From contig NZ_CP095481.1 of assembly GCF_023023025.1 (NCBI RefSeq), forward strand, positions 10,925,001 to 10,989,000: a DNA stretch of 64,000 nt, read 5' to 3'. The stretch's first letter is position 1. Every line of letters starts with the position of its first letter. The stretch is from Amycolatopsis sp. WQ 127309. Lineage in GTDB: Bacteria > Actinomycetota > Actinomycetes > Mycobacteriales > Pseudonocardiaceae. A program made the position numbers and the translations under genes. Shown in pieces: positions 1 to 7,929 of the stretch. A model generated the notes under the pieces. The model was not told the DNA's origin. It saw only the letters and a list, made by a program, of their open reading frames with translations, and searched no databases.

Positions 1-430
1 CGGGCTGGTGGATCAGCACCCGCGAGTTGGGCAGCGCGTAGCGCTTGCCCGGGGTACCGGCCCCCAGCAGCACCGCGGCCGCGGAGGCGGCCTGGCCGAG
101 GCAGTAGGTCTGGATGTCCGGGCGGACGAACTGCATCGTGTCGTAGATCGCCATCAGCGAGGTGAACGAGCCACCCGGCGAGTTGATGTAGATCAGGATG
201 TCGCGGTCCGGGTCCTCGTGCTCGAGGTGCAGCAGCTGGGCCATCACGTCGTTGGCCGACGCGTCGTCCACCTGCACGCCGAGGAAGATGACGCGCTCCT
301 CGTACAGCTTGTTGTACGGGTTCGACTCCTTGACGCCGTAGCTGGTGCGCTCGACGTACGACGGGAGGATGTACCGCGACTGGGGTGCAGAAGGGGCCCG
401 GAAGTCACCCGGGAGCCTGAAGTTGCTCAT
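1..430 (-). CDS. clpP2: ATP-dependent Clp protease proteolytic subunit ClpP2 (3' end outside window)
   Basis: This is a serine protease subunit of the ClpP tetradecamer. It degrades unfolded or tagged proteins delivered by ClpX or ClpC in the cytoplasm. The visible part, about 143 residues from the N-terminus, has the INSPGG oxyanion-hole motif, the nucleophile serine in [12 protein letters not shown] and the catalytic histidine in VLIHQP. The C-terminal third, with the catalytic Asp, lies off the left edge. An AAGGAG ribosome binding site precedes the ATG at 430. clpP1 ends only 25 bases upstream in the same direction, so the two form the paired clpP1-clpP2 operon typical of actinobacteria, where both subunits build one mixed complex. 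The order of the two copies decides which is called P1 and which P2. Confidence 0.95.
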   Translation of the reverse strand, partial: MSNFRLPGDFRAPSAPQSRYILPSYVERTSYGVKESNPYNKLYEERVIFLGVQVDDASANDVMAQLLHLEHEDPDRDILIYINSPGGSFTSLMAIYDTMQFVRPDIQTYCLGQAASAAAVLLGAGTPGKRYALPNSRVLIHQP

Positions 431-455
431 GGTCAAGTCTCCTTGGTGCTTCGGC

Positions 456-1061
456 TCAGTTCGAGCCCGGACGGGCGATGTCGGCGGTGAGGACGTGGTC
501 GACGAACCCGTAGTCCTTCGCCTCCTGCGCGGTGAACCAGCGGTCGCGGTCGCCGTCCGCGATGATCTGCTCGACCGTCTGCCCGGTCTGGTCCGCGGTG
601 ATCTGGGCCAGTTCGCGCTTCCACTTGTTGAACAGGTCGGCCTGGATCGCGATGTCCGAGGCCGTACCGCCGACGCCTGCCGACGGCTGGTGCATCAGGA
701 TCCGCGCGTGGGGCAGCGAGTACCGCTTGCCCGGCGTGCCCGAGGAGAGCAGGAACTGCCCCATCGAGGCCGCCATGCCCATCGCGTAGGTCGCGACGTC
801 CGGGCGGATGAGCTGCATGGTGTCGTAGATCGCGAACCCGGCCGTGACCGAACCACCCGGCGAGTTGATGTAGAAGCGGATGTCGGACTCGGCGTCGTCC
901 GCGTCGAGCAGCAACAGCTGCGCGGTGATCCGGTTGGCGATCTCGTCGTTCACCTCGGAACCGAGGACGACGATGCGCTCCTGGAGCAACCGCTCGAACA
1001 CCGAGTCGGTGAGGGTGAGCCCTGCGGTTCCGGTCCGCGCCTCGGGCGTGTGCTGCGTCAC
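456..1061 (-). CDS. clpP1: ATP-dependent Clp protease proteolytic subunit ClpP1
   Basis: First gene of the clpP1-clpP2 pair, 201 residues, the usual ClpP length. It carries INSPGG (about 66-70), the nucleophile Ser99 in GMAASMG, the catalytic His124 in MHQPSAG, and the conserved Asp in the DGDRDRW stretch (about 171-173). I chose the GTG at 1061, which gives [10 protein letters not shown] as the N-terminus. The frame is open further upstream to 1178, but that would add about 39 non-conserved residues and run through the hairpin behind tig. A purine-rich AAGGCAGG lies in front of the GTG. The promoter probably lies in the 138 bases between this start and the tig stop. The family is certain, the exact start less so. 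Confidence 0.93.
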   Translation of the reverse strand: MTQHTPEARTGTAGLTLTDSVFERLLQERIVVLGSEVNDEIANRITAQLLLLDADDAESDIRFYINSPGGSVTAGFAIYDTMQLIRPDVATYAMGMAASMGQFLLSSGTPGKRYSLPHARILMHQPSAGVGGTASDIAIQADLFNKWKRELAQITADQTGQTVEQIIADGDRDRWFTAQEAKDYGFVDHVLTADIARPGSN

Positions 1062-1148
1062 GTCTGCCTGCCTTTTCGCCGACGGCGGTCTCGTGCTGAC
1101 GACCGCCGCTGTCGTTTCAGATGCTTGAGATCTTGCAACCGACCCTAA

Positions 1149-1190
1149 CGAACTTGGGCGGTGCAGAATGCCTGACACCGCCCAAGTTCG
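1149..1190. terminator. Perfect 15-bp hairpin between tig and clpP1
   Basis: The arm at 1149-1163 and the arm at 1176-1190 are exact reverse complements (core CTTGGGCGGTG) around a 12-base loop. The hairpin starts 9 bases after the tig stop codon and ends about 90 bases before the clpP1 start. It has no T tract, which is normal for actinomycete terminators. It most likely ends tig transcripts and separates them from the clpP operon. Confidence 0.8.
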
Positions 1191-1199
1191 CTCACAGCT

Positions 1200-2591
1200 T
1201 CACTCCGCGGGAGTCTTCGCCGCCTCTTCGGTGGCCGGCGTCTCCTCGGTTGCGGCATCGGTGGCCGGTTCCTCGCCACCGAACAGCTCGGCGAGGTCGA
1301 CCTCGGCACCCGAACCGTCGGTGACGGTCGCCTTCCGGACCACGGAGGCGAGCGCCTTGCCGCGGCGGACGTCGGCGTAGATCGCGGTCAGCTGGCCGGA
1401 CTGCTGGGCGCGCTGGACGTACTCGTCCGGGCTGATCCCGAAGCGCTGGGCCTGGTAGATGATCCGCTCGGTCAGCTCGCCGTCGTTGACCGAGACCTCG
1501 TCCTTGTCGGCGATGGTGTCCAGCAGCAGCTGCGTGCGGACGGCCTTCTCCGCCTCGGTGCGGGTCTCCGCGTCGAACTCTTCCAGCGTGCGGCCTTCGG
1601 CCTCGAGGGCCTGGGCGAACTGGGCCTCGTCGTGGTCGAACGGGTGGATCGCGTCGTGCTTGCGGTTCTCGATCTCGGCGTCGAGCACCTTCTCCGGGAT
1701 CGGCACCTCGGTGCGCTCGAGGAGCTCGTCGAGCACCTTGTCGCGCGCCTGGACGCCCTGCTGCATCTTCTTGACGCGGGCGAGCCGCTCGCGAAGGTCG
1801 GTCTTCAGCTCGTCGATCGTGTCGAACTCGCTGGCCATCTGGGCGAACTCGTCGTCGGCCTCCGGCAGCTCGCGCTGCTTGACCGACTGGACGGTCACGG
1901 TCACCTCGGCCGCCTTGCCGGCGTGGTCGCCGGCGACGAGCTCGGTGGTGAACGACCGGGTCTCGCCGGCGTTCGCGCCGACGATCGCCTCGTCGATGCC
2001 GTCCACGAGCTGGCCGGAGCCGATCTCGTAGGAGAGCCCGCTGGTGGCGGCCTCCTCGACGGCTTCACCTTCGACGGTCGCGGCCAGATCGATCGAGACG
2101 AAGTCGCCGGTCTCGGCCGGGCGCTCCACGCCGGTCAGCGTGCCGAAGCGGGCGCGCAGCTCGTCGAGCTGCTCGTCGACCTCCGCGTCGGTCAGCTCGA
2201 CGTCGTCGACGGTGACCGCGAAGCCTTCGAGGTCGGGCAGCTCGATCTCCGGGCGCACGTCCACCTCGGCGGTGAACTCGAGGACGTCGCGGTCCTCGAG
2301 CTTCGTGACGTCGAACTCCGGGTTCCCGAGCGTGCGGACCTCGTTCTCGCGGACCGCCTCGATGTACTTCGCCGGGATGGCCTCGTTGACGACCTCGTCG
2401 AGCACCGGGCCACGCCCGATCCGGCTTTCCAGGACGCGAGCGGGCGCCTTGCCGGGCCGGAAGCCCGGGATGCGCACCTGCTGGGCGATCTTGCGGTAGG
2501 CGCGGTCGAAGTTCGGCTTGAGCTCGTCGAACGGCACCTCGACATTGATCTTGACTCGCGTCGGGCTCAGCTGCTCGACGGTGCTCTTCAA
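1200..2591 (-). CDS. tig: Trigger factor, ribosome-associated chaperone and peptidyl-prolyl isomerase
   Basis: Trigger factor binds the ribosomal exit tunnel and shelters nascent chains. The 463-residue protein has the N-terminal ribosome-binding domain with the GFRPGKAP signature near residues 43-50. A central FKBP-type isomerase domain follows (about 150-240), then the long helical C-terminal chaperone arms. The end (about 425-463) is an acidic Ala/Glu/Thr-rich tail, common in actinobacterial versions. The ATG at 2591 follows a GAGGAGAAG purine run. The gene lies upstream of clpP1P2 in the same direction, the usual bacterial order tig-clpP-clpX, but the strong hairpin between them suggests separate transcription. 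Confidence 0.97.
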   Translation of the reverse strand: MKSTVEQLSPTRVKINVEVPFDELKPNFDRAYRKIAQQVRIPGFRPGKAPARVLESRIGRGPVLDEVVNEAIPAKYIEAVRENEVRTLGNPEFDVTKLEDRDVLEFTAEVDVRPEIELPDLEGFAVTVDDVELTDAEVDEQLDELRARFGTLTGVERPAETGDFVSIDLAATVEGEAVEEAATSGLSYEIGSGQLVDGIDEAIVGANAGETRSFTTELVAGDHAGKAAEVTVTVQSVKQRELPEADDEFAQMASEFDTIDELKTDLRERLARVKKMQQGVQARDKVLDELLERTEVPIPEKVLDAEIENRKHDAIHPFDHDEAQFAQALEAEGRTLEEFDAETRTEAEKAVRTQLLLDTIADKDEVSVNDGELTERIIYQAQRFGISPDEYVQRAQQSGQLTAIYADVRRGKALASVVRKATVTDGSGAEVDLAELFGGEEPATDAATEETPATEEAAKTPAE

Positions 2592-2720
2592 GGTCTTCTC
2601 CTCGAGCGGTAACGATTGTGGTGGACAATCCTGCGGAAATGCCCCCGGTCACCTGTCAGACCGGGACGTCCGAGTCTAGGCCAGTGGCCCGCGCCGCCCG
2701 GGCGGGGGCCACCTGCGGCG

Positions 2721-3311
2721 TCACGCGCCCAGCATGCGGCCGATCACCCAGCGCGTCTGGCCGCTCGCGTGCTCGACCGAGCCACTGGGCTGCACCAGGT
2801 GGGAAAGCAGCAGCCGCACGAAGGTCTCGACCGCGACCGGCCACTCGGACGCGGTCAGCGGGGCCTCGGGGTAGCGGCTCGAGAACAGCTCCGCCACGGC
2901 ATCGACGGCGCGGCCGAGCACGGCCTCGGGCCGGGAGGTCAGCAGCGGGAGGAAGTCGTCGCGGCCGCCGGGCCGGCCGCCGAGCGCGAGGGCGGCCAGC
3001 GGGTTGCCGCGGGCGGTTTCGAGGGTCTCCCGGAAGGCGGCGGTGACGCCGTCGAGCGCCCGGCCGGGGTGCGCGGCGACGATCCGGGTGACGTGCTCGA
3101 CGAACCGGTCGGTCTCGCGCGCCATCAGCGCCTCGGCGAGCTCGGCCTTGGACCCGAGTTCGTTGTAGACGGTCTGGCGGCTGACGCCGGCGTGCGCGGC
3201 CAGCTTGCCCATGGTGACGCCGGCCCAGCCGCCGGTGGTGGTGAGCTCGGCCGCCGCGGCCAGCAACCGCTCCCGGGTACTGGCCGGCGCGGTGCGGGTG
3301 ACGGCGTTCAC
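2721..3311 (-). CDS. TetR-family transcriptional regulator
   Basis: 196 residues, the usual TetR length. The N-terminal helix-turn-helix is clear: TRERLLAAAAELTTTGGWAG, then VTMGKLAAHAGVSRQTVYNE (about 10-55). The rest is the variable ligand-binding domain. The gene is divergent from the desaturase-reductase fusion at 3450, with 138 bases between the starts, so it is the likely local repressor of that gene. Repressors in this arrangement often respond to fatty acids or hydrophobic substrates, but nothing in the sequence identifies the ligand. tig lies downstream in the same direction after 129 bases. Confidence 0.9.
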   Translation of the reverse strand: MNAVTRTAPASTRERLLAAAAELTTTGGWAGVTMGKLAAHAGVSRQTVYNELGSKAELAEALMARETDRFVEHVTRIVAAHPGRALDGVTAAFRETLETARGNPLAALALGGRPGGRDDFLPLLTSRPEAVLGRAVDAVAELFSSRYPEAPLTASEWPVAVETFVRLLLSHLVQPSGSVEHASGQTRWVIGRMLGA

Positions 3312-3375
3312 AGGCCGATCTTAGCCAGCGGTTCCGGTACCCAGGCCGGCACCTTTTTTCGAAGCGTGCCGCACC

Positions 3376-3402
3376 GTTTACAAAGCCCGGCGCGTTGTCT
3401 AC
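3376..3402. promoter_or_regulatory. Candidate TetR operator in the divergent promoter
   Basis: GTTTACAA (3376-3383) and TTGTCTAC (3395-3402) form an imperfect inverted repeat, 6 of 8 positions, centred between the divergent TetR and desaturase genes. The element also contains TTGTCT, which could serve as a -35 box. The placement suits autoregulation, but the symmetry is weak. Confidence 0.35.
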
Positions 3403-3449
3403 GGTGACTCCCGCCTCACCAGGAGCTTCTCGACCGAGGAGACCGTGCG

Positions 3450-5540
3450 ATGTCCGTCGTCGACACTCCGGCGCGCGGCTCCCTGGAGCCCGCGCGCGGG
3501 CTCCCGTCCCCCCGCGCGGTCCCCGCTCCCCGGCTCCCGCTGCCTTCCGTCTCGGTGCCCGCGGTGCTGCTGTTCGCCGGCGCCCTCGCGGTCTGGGTGA
3601 CGTCGACGTGGCTGCTGCCGGCCGGGCTGGTGCCGGCCGTCGTGACCGTGGTGCTGAACACCGCCGTCACCTTCGCGATGTACACCGTGGTGCACGAATC
3701 GGCGCACCACTCGGCCGGGAAGCTCACCTGGGTCAACGAAACGCTCGGCCGGCTGGCCGTCCTGTTCGTCGCGGCGTACGCGTCGTTCCCGTCGCTGCGG
3801 TACGTCCACGGTGAACACCACCGCCACACGAACGCGTCGGTCCGCGCCGACCCGGACGCCTGGACGTCACGCGGCCCGGCCTGGCTGCTGCCGCTGCGCT
3901 GGCTGACCCTCGACGTCTCCTACGCGCGCTGCTACGTCTCGCGGCTGCGCGTCCGGCCGCCGCACGAGCTGGCCGAGACGCTGGTGGTGCTGTCGGTGGC
4001 CGTGTCCGCCGGGGTCGCGCTGGTCGCGGCCGGCCACGGCCCGGAGCTGGTGCTCGTCTACCTGCTGCCGCAACGGCTCGGGGTCGGCCTGCTCGCCTGG
4101 GCGTTCGGCTGGCTGCCGCACCACGGGCTGCCCGCCGCGGGACCGCGCGGCCGGTTCGGCACCACCCGCGTGCGCGTCGGCCTCGACCGGCTGCTCACGC
4201 CCGTGCTGCTGGCGCAGAACCTGCACCTGGTGCACCACCTGCACCCGGCCGTCCCGTTCCACCGGTACCGCCGGGTCTGGCTCGACAACCGCGAGGCCTA
4301 CCTGGCCCGCGACGTCCCGATCAGCACGGTGTGGGGCCGGGACCTGACGACGGCGCAGTACCGGGCGGAGGCGGGCCTCACCGGCGGGCCGGACGACGCC
4401 GTCCCCGCGCCCGCGCCGCCGCCCCCGGGACCGAGCCGGTTCCACCGGCTGCGCGTCGCCGACGTGCGCCCGCTGACCGCCGACGCCGTCGCCGTGACCT
4501 TCGACGTCCCGCCGGACCTGGCCGCGGAGTACCGCTTCACGCCCGGGCAGCACGTCGCCGTGCGCGCGGTGCTGGACGGGCAGCCGGTGCGGCGGACGTA
4601 CTCGATCTGCGCCCCGGCCGGTTCGGGCGACCTGCGGATCGTGGTGAAGAGACGCCCGGGCGGCGCATTCTCCGGCTTCGCGACCACGGCGCTGACGGCC
4701 GGGCAGTTCCTCGACGTGCTCCCGCCGTCGGGCGGCTTCACGCTCGTCCCGGACCCGGCGCGCAGCGCGCACTACGTCGCGCTGGCCGCGGGCAGCGGCA
4801 TCACGCCGGTGCTGTCCATCGTGGTCAGCGCGTTGCGGGCGGAGCCGCACAGCCGGGCGACGTTGTTGTACGTCAACACTTCCGGCGCGACGACGCTCTT
4901 CGCCGCGGAGCTGACGACGCTCGCGGAGGGGTTCGGCGGGCGGCTGCACGTCGTCCACTACCGCACCGACGAGCGCGACCCGGACCTGCACGCGCACCGG
5001 CCGGTCCGGCACTTCGACGCGGTCGGCGAGGCGCTGGCCATCTCCCACGAGCGGTACCAGCGCGGCCGCCTCGACGGCACGCGGCTGCGCGCGCTGCTGC
5101 AGAACCGGCTCCACCCGGCGAAGGTCGACGAGTGGTTCCTGTGCGGCCCGCGCGGCCTGACCGACCTGGCGCGGCGGACGCTCGCCGACGCAGACGTCCC
5201 GGAGGAGGACGTCCACTTCGAACTCTTCCGCGGCGCGGCGCCCCTGCGCGACCCGGCGGGCTTCCCGGCCGAGGTGACGGTGACGCTGGGCGCCACGACG
5301 ACGCGGATCGCCGCGCGGGCCGGGGAAACGGTGCTGGACGCGGCGTTGCGGGCCGGGTTCGAGGTGCCGTACTCGTGCACCGGCGGCGCGTGCGGCACCT
5401 GCCGGGCGACGCTCCTGCAGGGCCAGGTCGACATGGACGTCCGCTACGCCCTCACGGTGGACGACGTCGCGGTGGGCCGGATCCTGACGTGCCGCGCCCG
5501 CGCGACGACCCCGGAGGTCGCGGTCGACTACGACCGCTGA
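3450..5540 (+). CDS. Membrane di-iron desaturase/hydroxylase fused to FAD reductase and 2Fe-2S ferredoxin
   Basis: A 696-residue single chain that appears to hold both an oxygenase and its electron supply. Residues about 35-300 are a membrane fatty-acid desaturase-like domain with three histidine boxes: H82-ESA-HH87, H120-GEHHRH126 and HHLH at 262-265. A proline-rich linker (about 312-325) leads into a ferredoxin-NADP reductase module like that of PaaE. It has the flavin motif RTYSICAPAG and the nucleotide motif GSGITPVL. The C-terminus (about 610-696) is a plant-type 2Fe-2S domain with CTGGACGTC and a fourth Cys in LTCRA. NAD(P)H electrons would pass through FAD and the iron-sulfur cluster to the di-iron centre. 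A GAGGAG site precedes the ATG. The substrate is unknown: an acyl lipid, alkane or carotenoid are all possible. Confidence 0.88.
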   Translation: MSVVDTPARGSLEPARGLPSPRAVPAPRLPLPSVSVPAVLLFAGALAVWVTSTWLLPAGLVPAVVTVVLNTAVTFAMYTVVHESAHHSAGKLTWVNETLGRLAVLFVAAYASFPSLRYVHGEHHRHTNASVRADPDAWTSRGPAWLLPLRWLTLDVSYARCYVSRLRVRPPHELAETLVVLSVAVSAGVALVAAGHGPELVLVYLLPQRLGVGLLAWAFGWLPHHGLPAAGPRGRFGTTRVRVGLDRLLTPVLLAQNLHLVHHLHPAVPFHRYRRVWLDNREAYLARDVPISTVWGRDLTTAQYRAEAGLTGGPDDAVPAPAPPPPGPSRFHRLRVADVRPLTADAVAVTFDVPPDLAAEYRFTPGQHVAVRAVLDGQPVRRTYSICAPAGSGDLRIVVKRRPGGAFSGFATTALTAGQFLDVLPPSGGFTLVPDPARSAHYVALAAGSGITPVLSIVVSALRAEPHSRATLLYVNTSGATTLFAAELTTLAEGFGGRLHVVHYRTDERDPDLHAHRPVRHFDAVGEALAISHERYQRGRLDGTRLRALLQNRLHPAKVDEWFLCGPRGLTDLARRTLADADVPEEDVHFELFRGAAPLRDPAGFPAEVTVTLGATTTRIAARAGETVLDAALRAGFEVPYSCTGGACGTCRATLLQGQVDMDVRYALTVDDVAVGRILTCRARATTPEVAVDYDR

Positions 5541-5555
5541 CCCCCGGGACGCGCG

Positions 5556-6170
5556 TCAGCCCGTGGGCGGCTGCCCCTGTTGTCCCTGGCCCTGCTGCCC
5601 TTGCCGGCCTTGTCCCGCGCCGGTGGTGCCTTCGGTCACCGCGGTCGCCGTCGCCGCGGTGCCCGACTCCGTGGCCACCACCGTGACCGTGTCGCCGGAC
5701 GCCACGCCCGTCGCCTGGGCGGCGGTGATCGTGTACGTCTTCGAGAAGCCGTCGTCGCTCTGGGCGGTCAGCGACGTCGCGCTCAGCGCCGTCACCTTGC
5801 CGGTCTGCATGATCTTCGTGACGTAGCCACCGTTCCCGTCCGAAGCGACGTACTCGCCGTGCAGCGCCGAACCCAGCCCGCCCGCGCCGCCGGGGCCGCC
5901 CTGGGTCCCGCCGGGGCCGCCTTGCACGCCGCCCGGGCCGGCCGCGCTGTCCGTGCTGGCGGACGACGACGAAGCGGCCCAGATCGCCGCTCCCCCGCCG
6001 GCCACGATCACGGCCGCGACGGCCCCCGCGGCGACCTTCTTGCCGGTGGACCAGGCCGGGCGCGCGGGGCCGGGCGCACCGCCCCAGCCGCCGTCCGGGG
6101 CGGCGGGCGCGGCACCCCACGCCGGGTCCGAAGTGGACGGTGTCTGCTGCGGGGCCTGCGGTGTGGTCAT
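5556..6170 (-). CDS. Membrane-anchored surface protein with DUF5666-like domain
   Basis: 204 residues. The N-terminus (1-43) is a Pro/Gly/Ala-rich cytoplasmic segment. One transmembrane helix follows (VAAGAVAAVIVAGGGAAIWA, about 47-66), then a glycine-rich GGPGG linker. The outer domain (about 105-185) has the pattern GKVTALSATSLTAQSDDG and resembles DUF5666 beta proteins. The end is Gln/Gly-rich. AAGGAG lies in front of the ATG at 6170. The gene is divergent from the histidine kinase at 6360, and its promoter carries CACAG repeats facing it. It may be an accessory or output protein of that kinase, but its function is unknown. Confidence 0.8.
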   Translation of the reverse strand: MTTPQAPQQTPSTSDPAWGAAPAAPDGGWGGAPGPARPAWSTGKKVAAGAVAAVIVAGGGAAIWAASSSSASTDSAAGPGGVQGGPGGTQGGPGGAGGLGSALHGEYVASDGNGGYVTKIMQTGKVTALSATSLTAQSDDGFSKTYTITAAQATGVASGDTVTVVATESGTAATATAVTEGTTGAGQGRQGQQGQGQQGQPPTG

Positions 6171-6222
6171 GGTGTTGCTCCTTCACGGGATGCGTTGCCG
6201 CAACCCACAGTCCGGCCCCACG

Positions 6223-6260
6223 CTGTGTGCGCACTGTGCTGACCGTCAGCCGTTCCTGTG
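6223..6260 (-). promoter_or_regulatory. Phased CACAG repeats facing the surface-protein gene
   Basis: Read on the minus strand, CACAG occurs at 6260-6256, 6238-6234 and 6227-6223. The steps are 22 and 11 bases, so all three share one helical phase. The block lies about 55-90 bases upstream of the start at 6170. The same element, in the opposite orientation, precedes the divergent kinase. Confidence 0.6.
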
Positions 6261-6299
6261 ACCGGAGGAACCGGACATCCCGCACCGGGCCGATCACCG

Positions 6300-6337
6300 C
6301 ACAGCCGCCTCACAGGCAGCACACAAGCCGCGCACAC
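6300..6337 (+). promoter_or_regulatory. Four phased CACA(G/A/C) repeats upstream of the histidine kinase
   Basis: CACAG 6300-6304, CACAG 6311-6315, CACAA 6322-6326 and CACAC 6333-6337 are spaced exactly 11 bases apart and end 22 bases before the kinase ATG. Direct repeats with an 11-bp period are the usual binding pattern of OmpR-type winged-helix regulators, including response regulators and SARPs. Confidence 0.65.
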
Positions 6338-6359
6338 GGCCGCGGCGGACGCTGAAGCC

Positions 6360-7925
6360 ATGGCCGCGCGTACCCTCACGCCCCGCCCCCACCGGTCCGG
6401 CCGGCCGGGGCGGCTTTCGCTGCGCACGAAGCTGACCGGCTCGATGGTCGTGCTGCTCACCGTGGTGTGCCTGATCGTCGGGGTCGTCAGCGAGTTCGCG
6501 CTCGACGTGTTCCTCACCCGCCAGGTCGACCAGCAGCTGACGGCCGCGGCCACCCGCTCGCAGGTCTTCGCGAGCAACGCCGGGCGGCAGAACGGCCTGC
6601 CGGGCCAGCCGCCGCCCCAGGACCTGGGCCCCGGCGAGCACCCGCTCGGGCAGAACGTCGGCACGGTCAGCGGCACCTTCTCCGGGCAGTCACTGGTGCA
6701 CGACGACAGCATTTCCGAGCACGGGGACCGGCTGCACCTGTCCGCGGCCCAGCAGGGCGTGCTGCTGTCGGTGCCCGCGGACGGCAAGCCGCACACGGTC
6801 TCCTTCGACGACCTCGGCGAGTACCGGCTGATGGCGCTGCCGGTCACCGGGTCGGCCGACGTCGTGGTCACCGGCCTGCCGATGAAGCCGGTCAACGACA
6901 CCCTGCTCACCGTCGGGCTCATCCTCTTCGGCGTCGCCGCCGCGGGCGTGCTGGGCGCGGCGTTCCTCGGCGCGTTCGCGGTCCGCCGCACGCTGCGGCC
7001 GCTCGAGCGCGTCGCGGCGACCGCCGGGCGCGTCACCGAGCTGCCGCTGGACCGCGGCCAGGTGGCGCTGTCCATCCGCGTCCCGGAGTCCGAAACCGAC
7101 CCGCGGACCGAGGTCGGCCAGGTCGGCTCGGCGCTGAACCTGATGCTCGGGCACGTCGCGCAGGCCCTCGAAGCGCGCCACGACAGCGAACTGCGCGTCC
7201 GCCAGTTCGTCGCGGACGCCAGCCACGAGCTGCGCACCCCGCTGGCCGCGATCCGCGGGTACGCCGAGCTGGCGGCCCGCGGCAGCTCGCTGGTGCCGCC
7301 GGACGTCGCCCACTCGATGACCCGGATCCAGTCCGAGGCCGTCCGGATGACGACGCTCGTCGAGGACCTGCTGCTGCTCGCCCGGCTCGACGCGGGCCGC
7401 CCACTGGACGTGCGCGAAGTCGACCTCACGCGGCTCGTCGCGGACACCGTCGGCGACGCGCGGGTCGCCGGGCGCGACCACCGGTGGCAGCTCGCGCTGC
7501 CGCCCGACCCGGTGCTCGTGCACGGCGACGTCCAGCGCCTGCACCAGGTGCTGGCGAACCTGCTGGCCAACGCCCGCACGCACACCCCGCCCGGCACCAC
7601 GGTGACGACCGCGCTCGCCCGCTCCAAGGACACCCACAGCGCCGTCGTGACGGTGACCGACGACGGCCCCGGCATCAACCCCGACCTGCTCCCGGACGTC
7701 TTCGACCGGTTCGCCCGCGGCGACACGTCGCGCTCGCGCCAGGCCGGCAGCACCGGTCTCGGGCTGGCGATCGCGTCCGCCGTCGTCGTCGCCCACCACG
7801 GCTCGATCGAGGTGCACAGCCGGCCCGGCCGGACGGAGTTCGCGGTGCGCCTCCCGGTGGCCGTTCCTGCACAGCGCGTGCACAGCATCGGCACAACCCG
7901 GCCCCAGCTGGGCACCGGAAGCTGA
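6360..7925 (+). CDS. Membrane sensor histidine kinase (HAMP, HisKA, HATPase_c)
   Basis: 521 residues from the ATG at 6360. TM1 is LTGSMVVLLTVVCLIVGVVS (about 25-45). An extracellular sensor of about 135 residues follows, then TM2 (TVGLILFGVAAAGVLGAAF). After the HAMP domain comes the H box FVADASHELRTPLAAI with the phospho-accepting His. The ATPase domain has an N box (NLLANA), a G1 box (DDGPGI) and a G2 box (GLGLAI). It autophosphorylates and would pass phosphate to a response regulator, but no regulator gene lies beside it, which is unusual for this class. The GT39 gene starts 4 bases after the stop, so the two are probably co-transcribed. The frame is open to an ATG at 6258, but that start would run through the repeat array. 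Confidence 0.92.
   Translation: MAARTLTPRPHRSGRPGRLSLRTKLTGSMVVLLTVVCLIVGVVSEFALDVFLTRQVDQQLTAAATRSQVFASNAGRQNGLPGQPPPQDLGPGEHPLGQNVGTVSGTFSGQSLVHDDSISEHGDRLHLSAAQQGVLLSVPADGKPHTVSFDDLGEYRLMALPVTGSADVVVTGLPMKPVNDTLLTVGLILFGVAAAGVLGAAFLGAFAVRRTLRPLERVAATAGRVTELPLDRGQVALSIRVPESETDPRTEVGQVGSALNLMLGHVAQALEARHDSELRVRQFVADASHELRTPLAAIRGYAELAARGSSLVPPDVAHSMTRIQSEAVRMTTLVEDLLLLARLDAGRPLDVREVDLTRLVADTVGDARVAGRDHRWQLALPPDPVLVHGDVQRLHQVLANLLANARTHTPPGTTVTTALARSKDTHSAVVTVTDDGPGINPDLLPDVFDRFARGDTSRSRQAGSTGLGLAIASAVVVAHHGSIEVHSRPGRTEFAVRLPVAVPAQRVHSIGTTRPQLGTGS
7870..7896 (+). promoter_or_regulatory. Three phased CACAG repeats upstream of the first GT39 gene
   Basis: CACAG 7870-7874, CACAG 7881-7885 and CACAA 7892-7896 are 11 bases apart. 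They lie inside the last codons of the histidine kinase and end about 33 bases before the GT39 start. They may give the glycosyltransferase its own promoter within the operon. Confidence 0.55.
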
Positions 7926-7929
7926 TCCC

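Noticed and set aside
1183..1203. Possible ClgR activator box near the tig stop (GTTCGCTCACAGC).
   Set aside because: Only the first half agrees with the motif as I remember it; several positions of the second half differ, and it overlaps the terminator arm.
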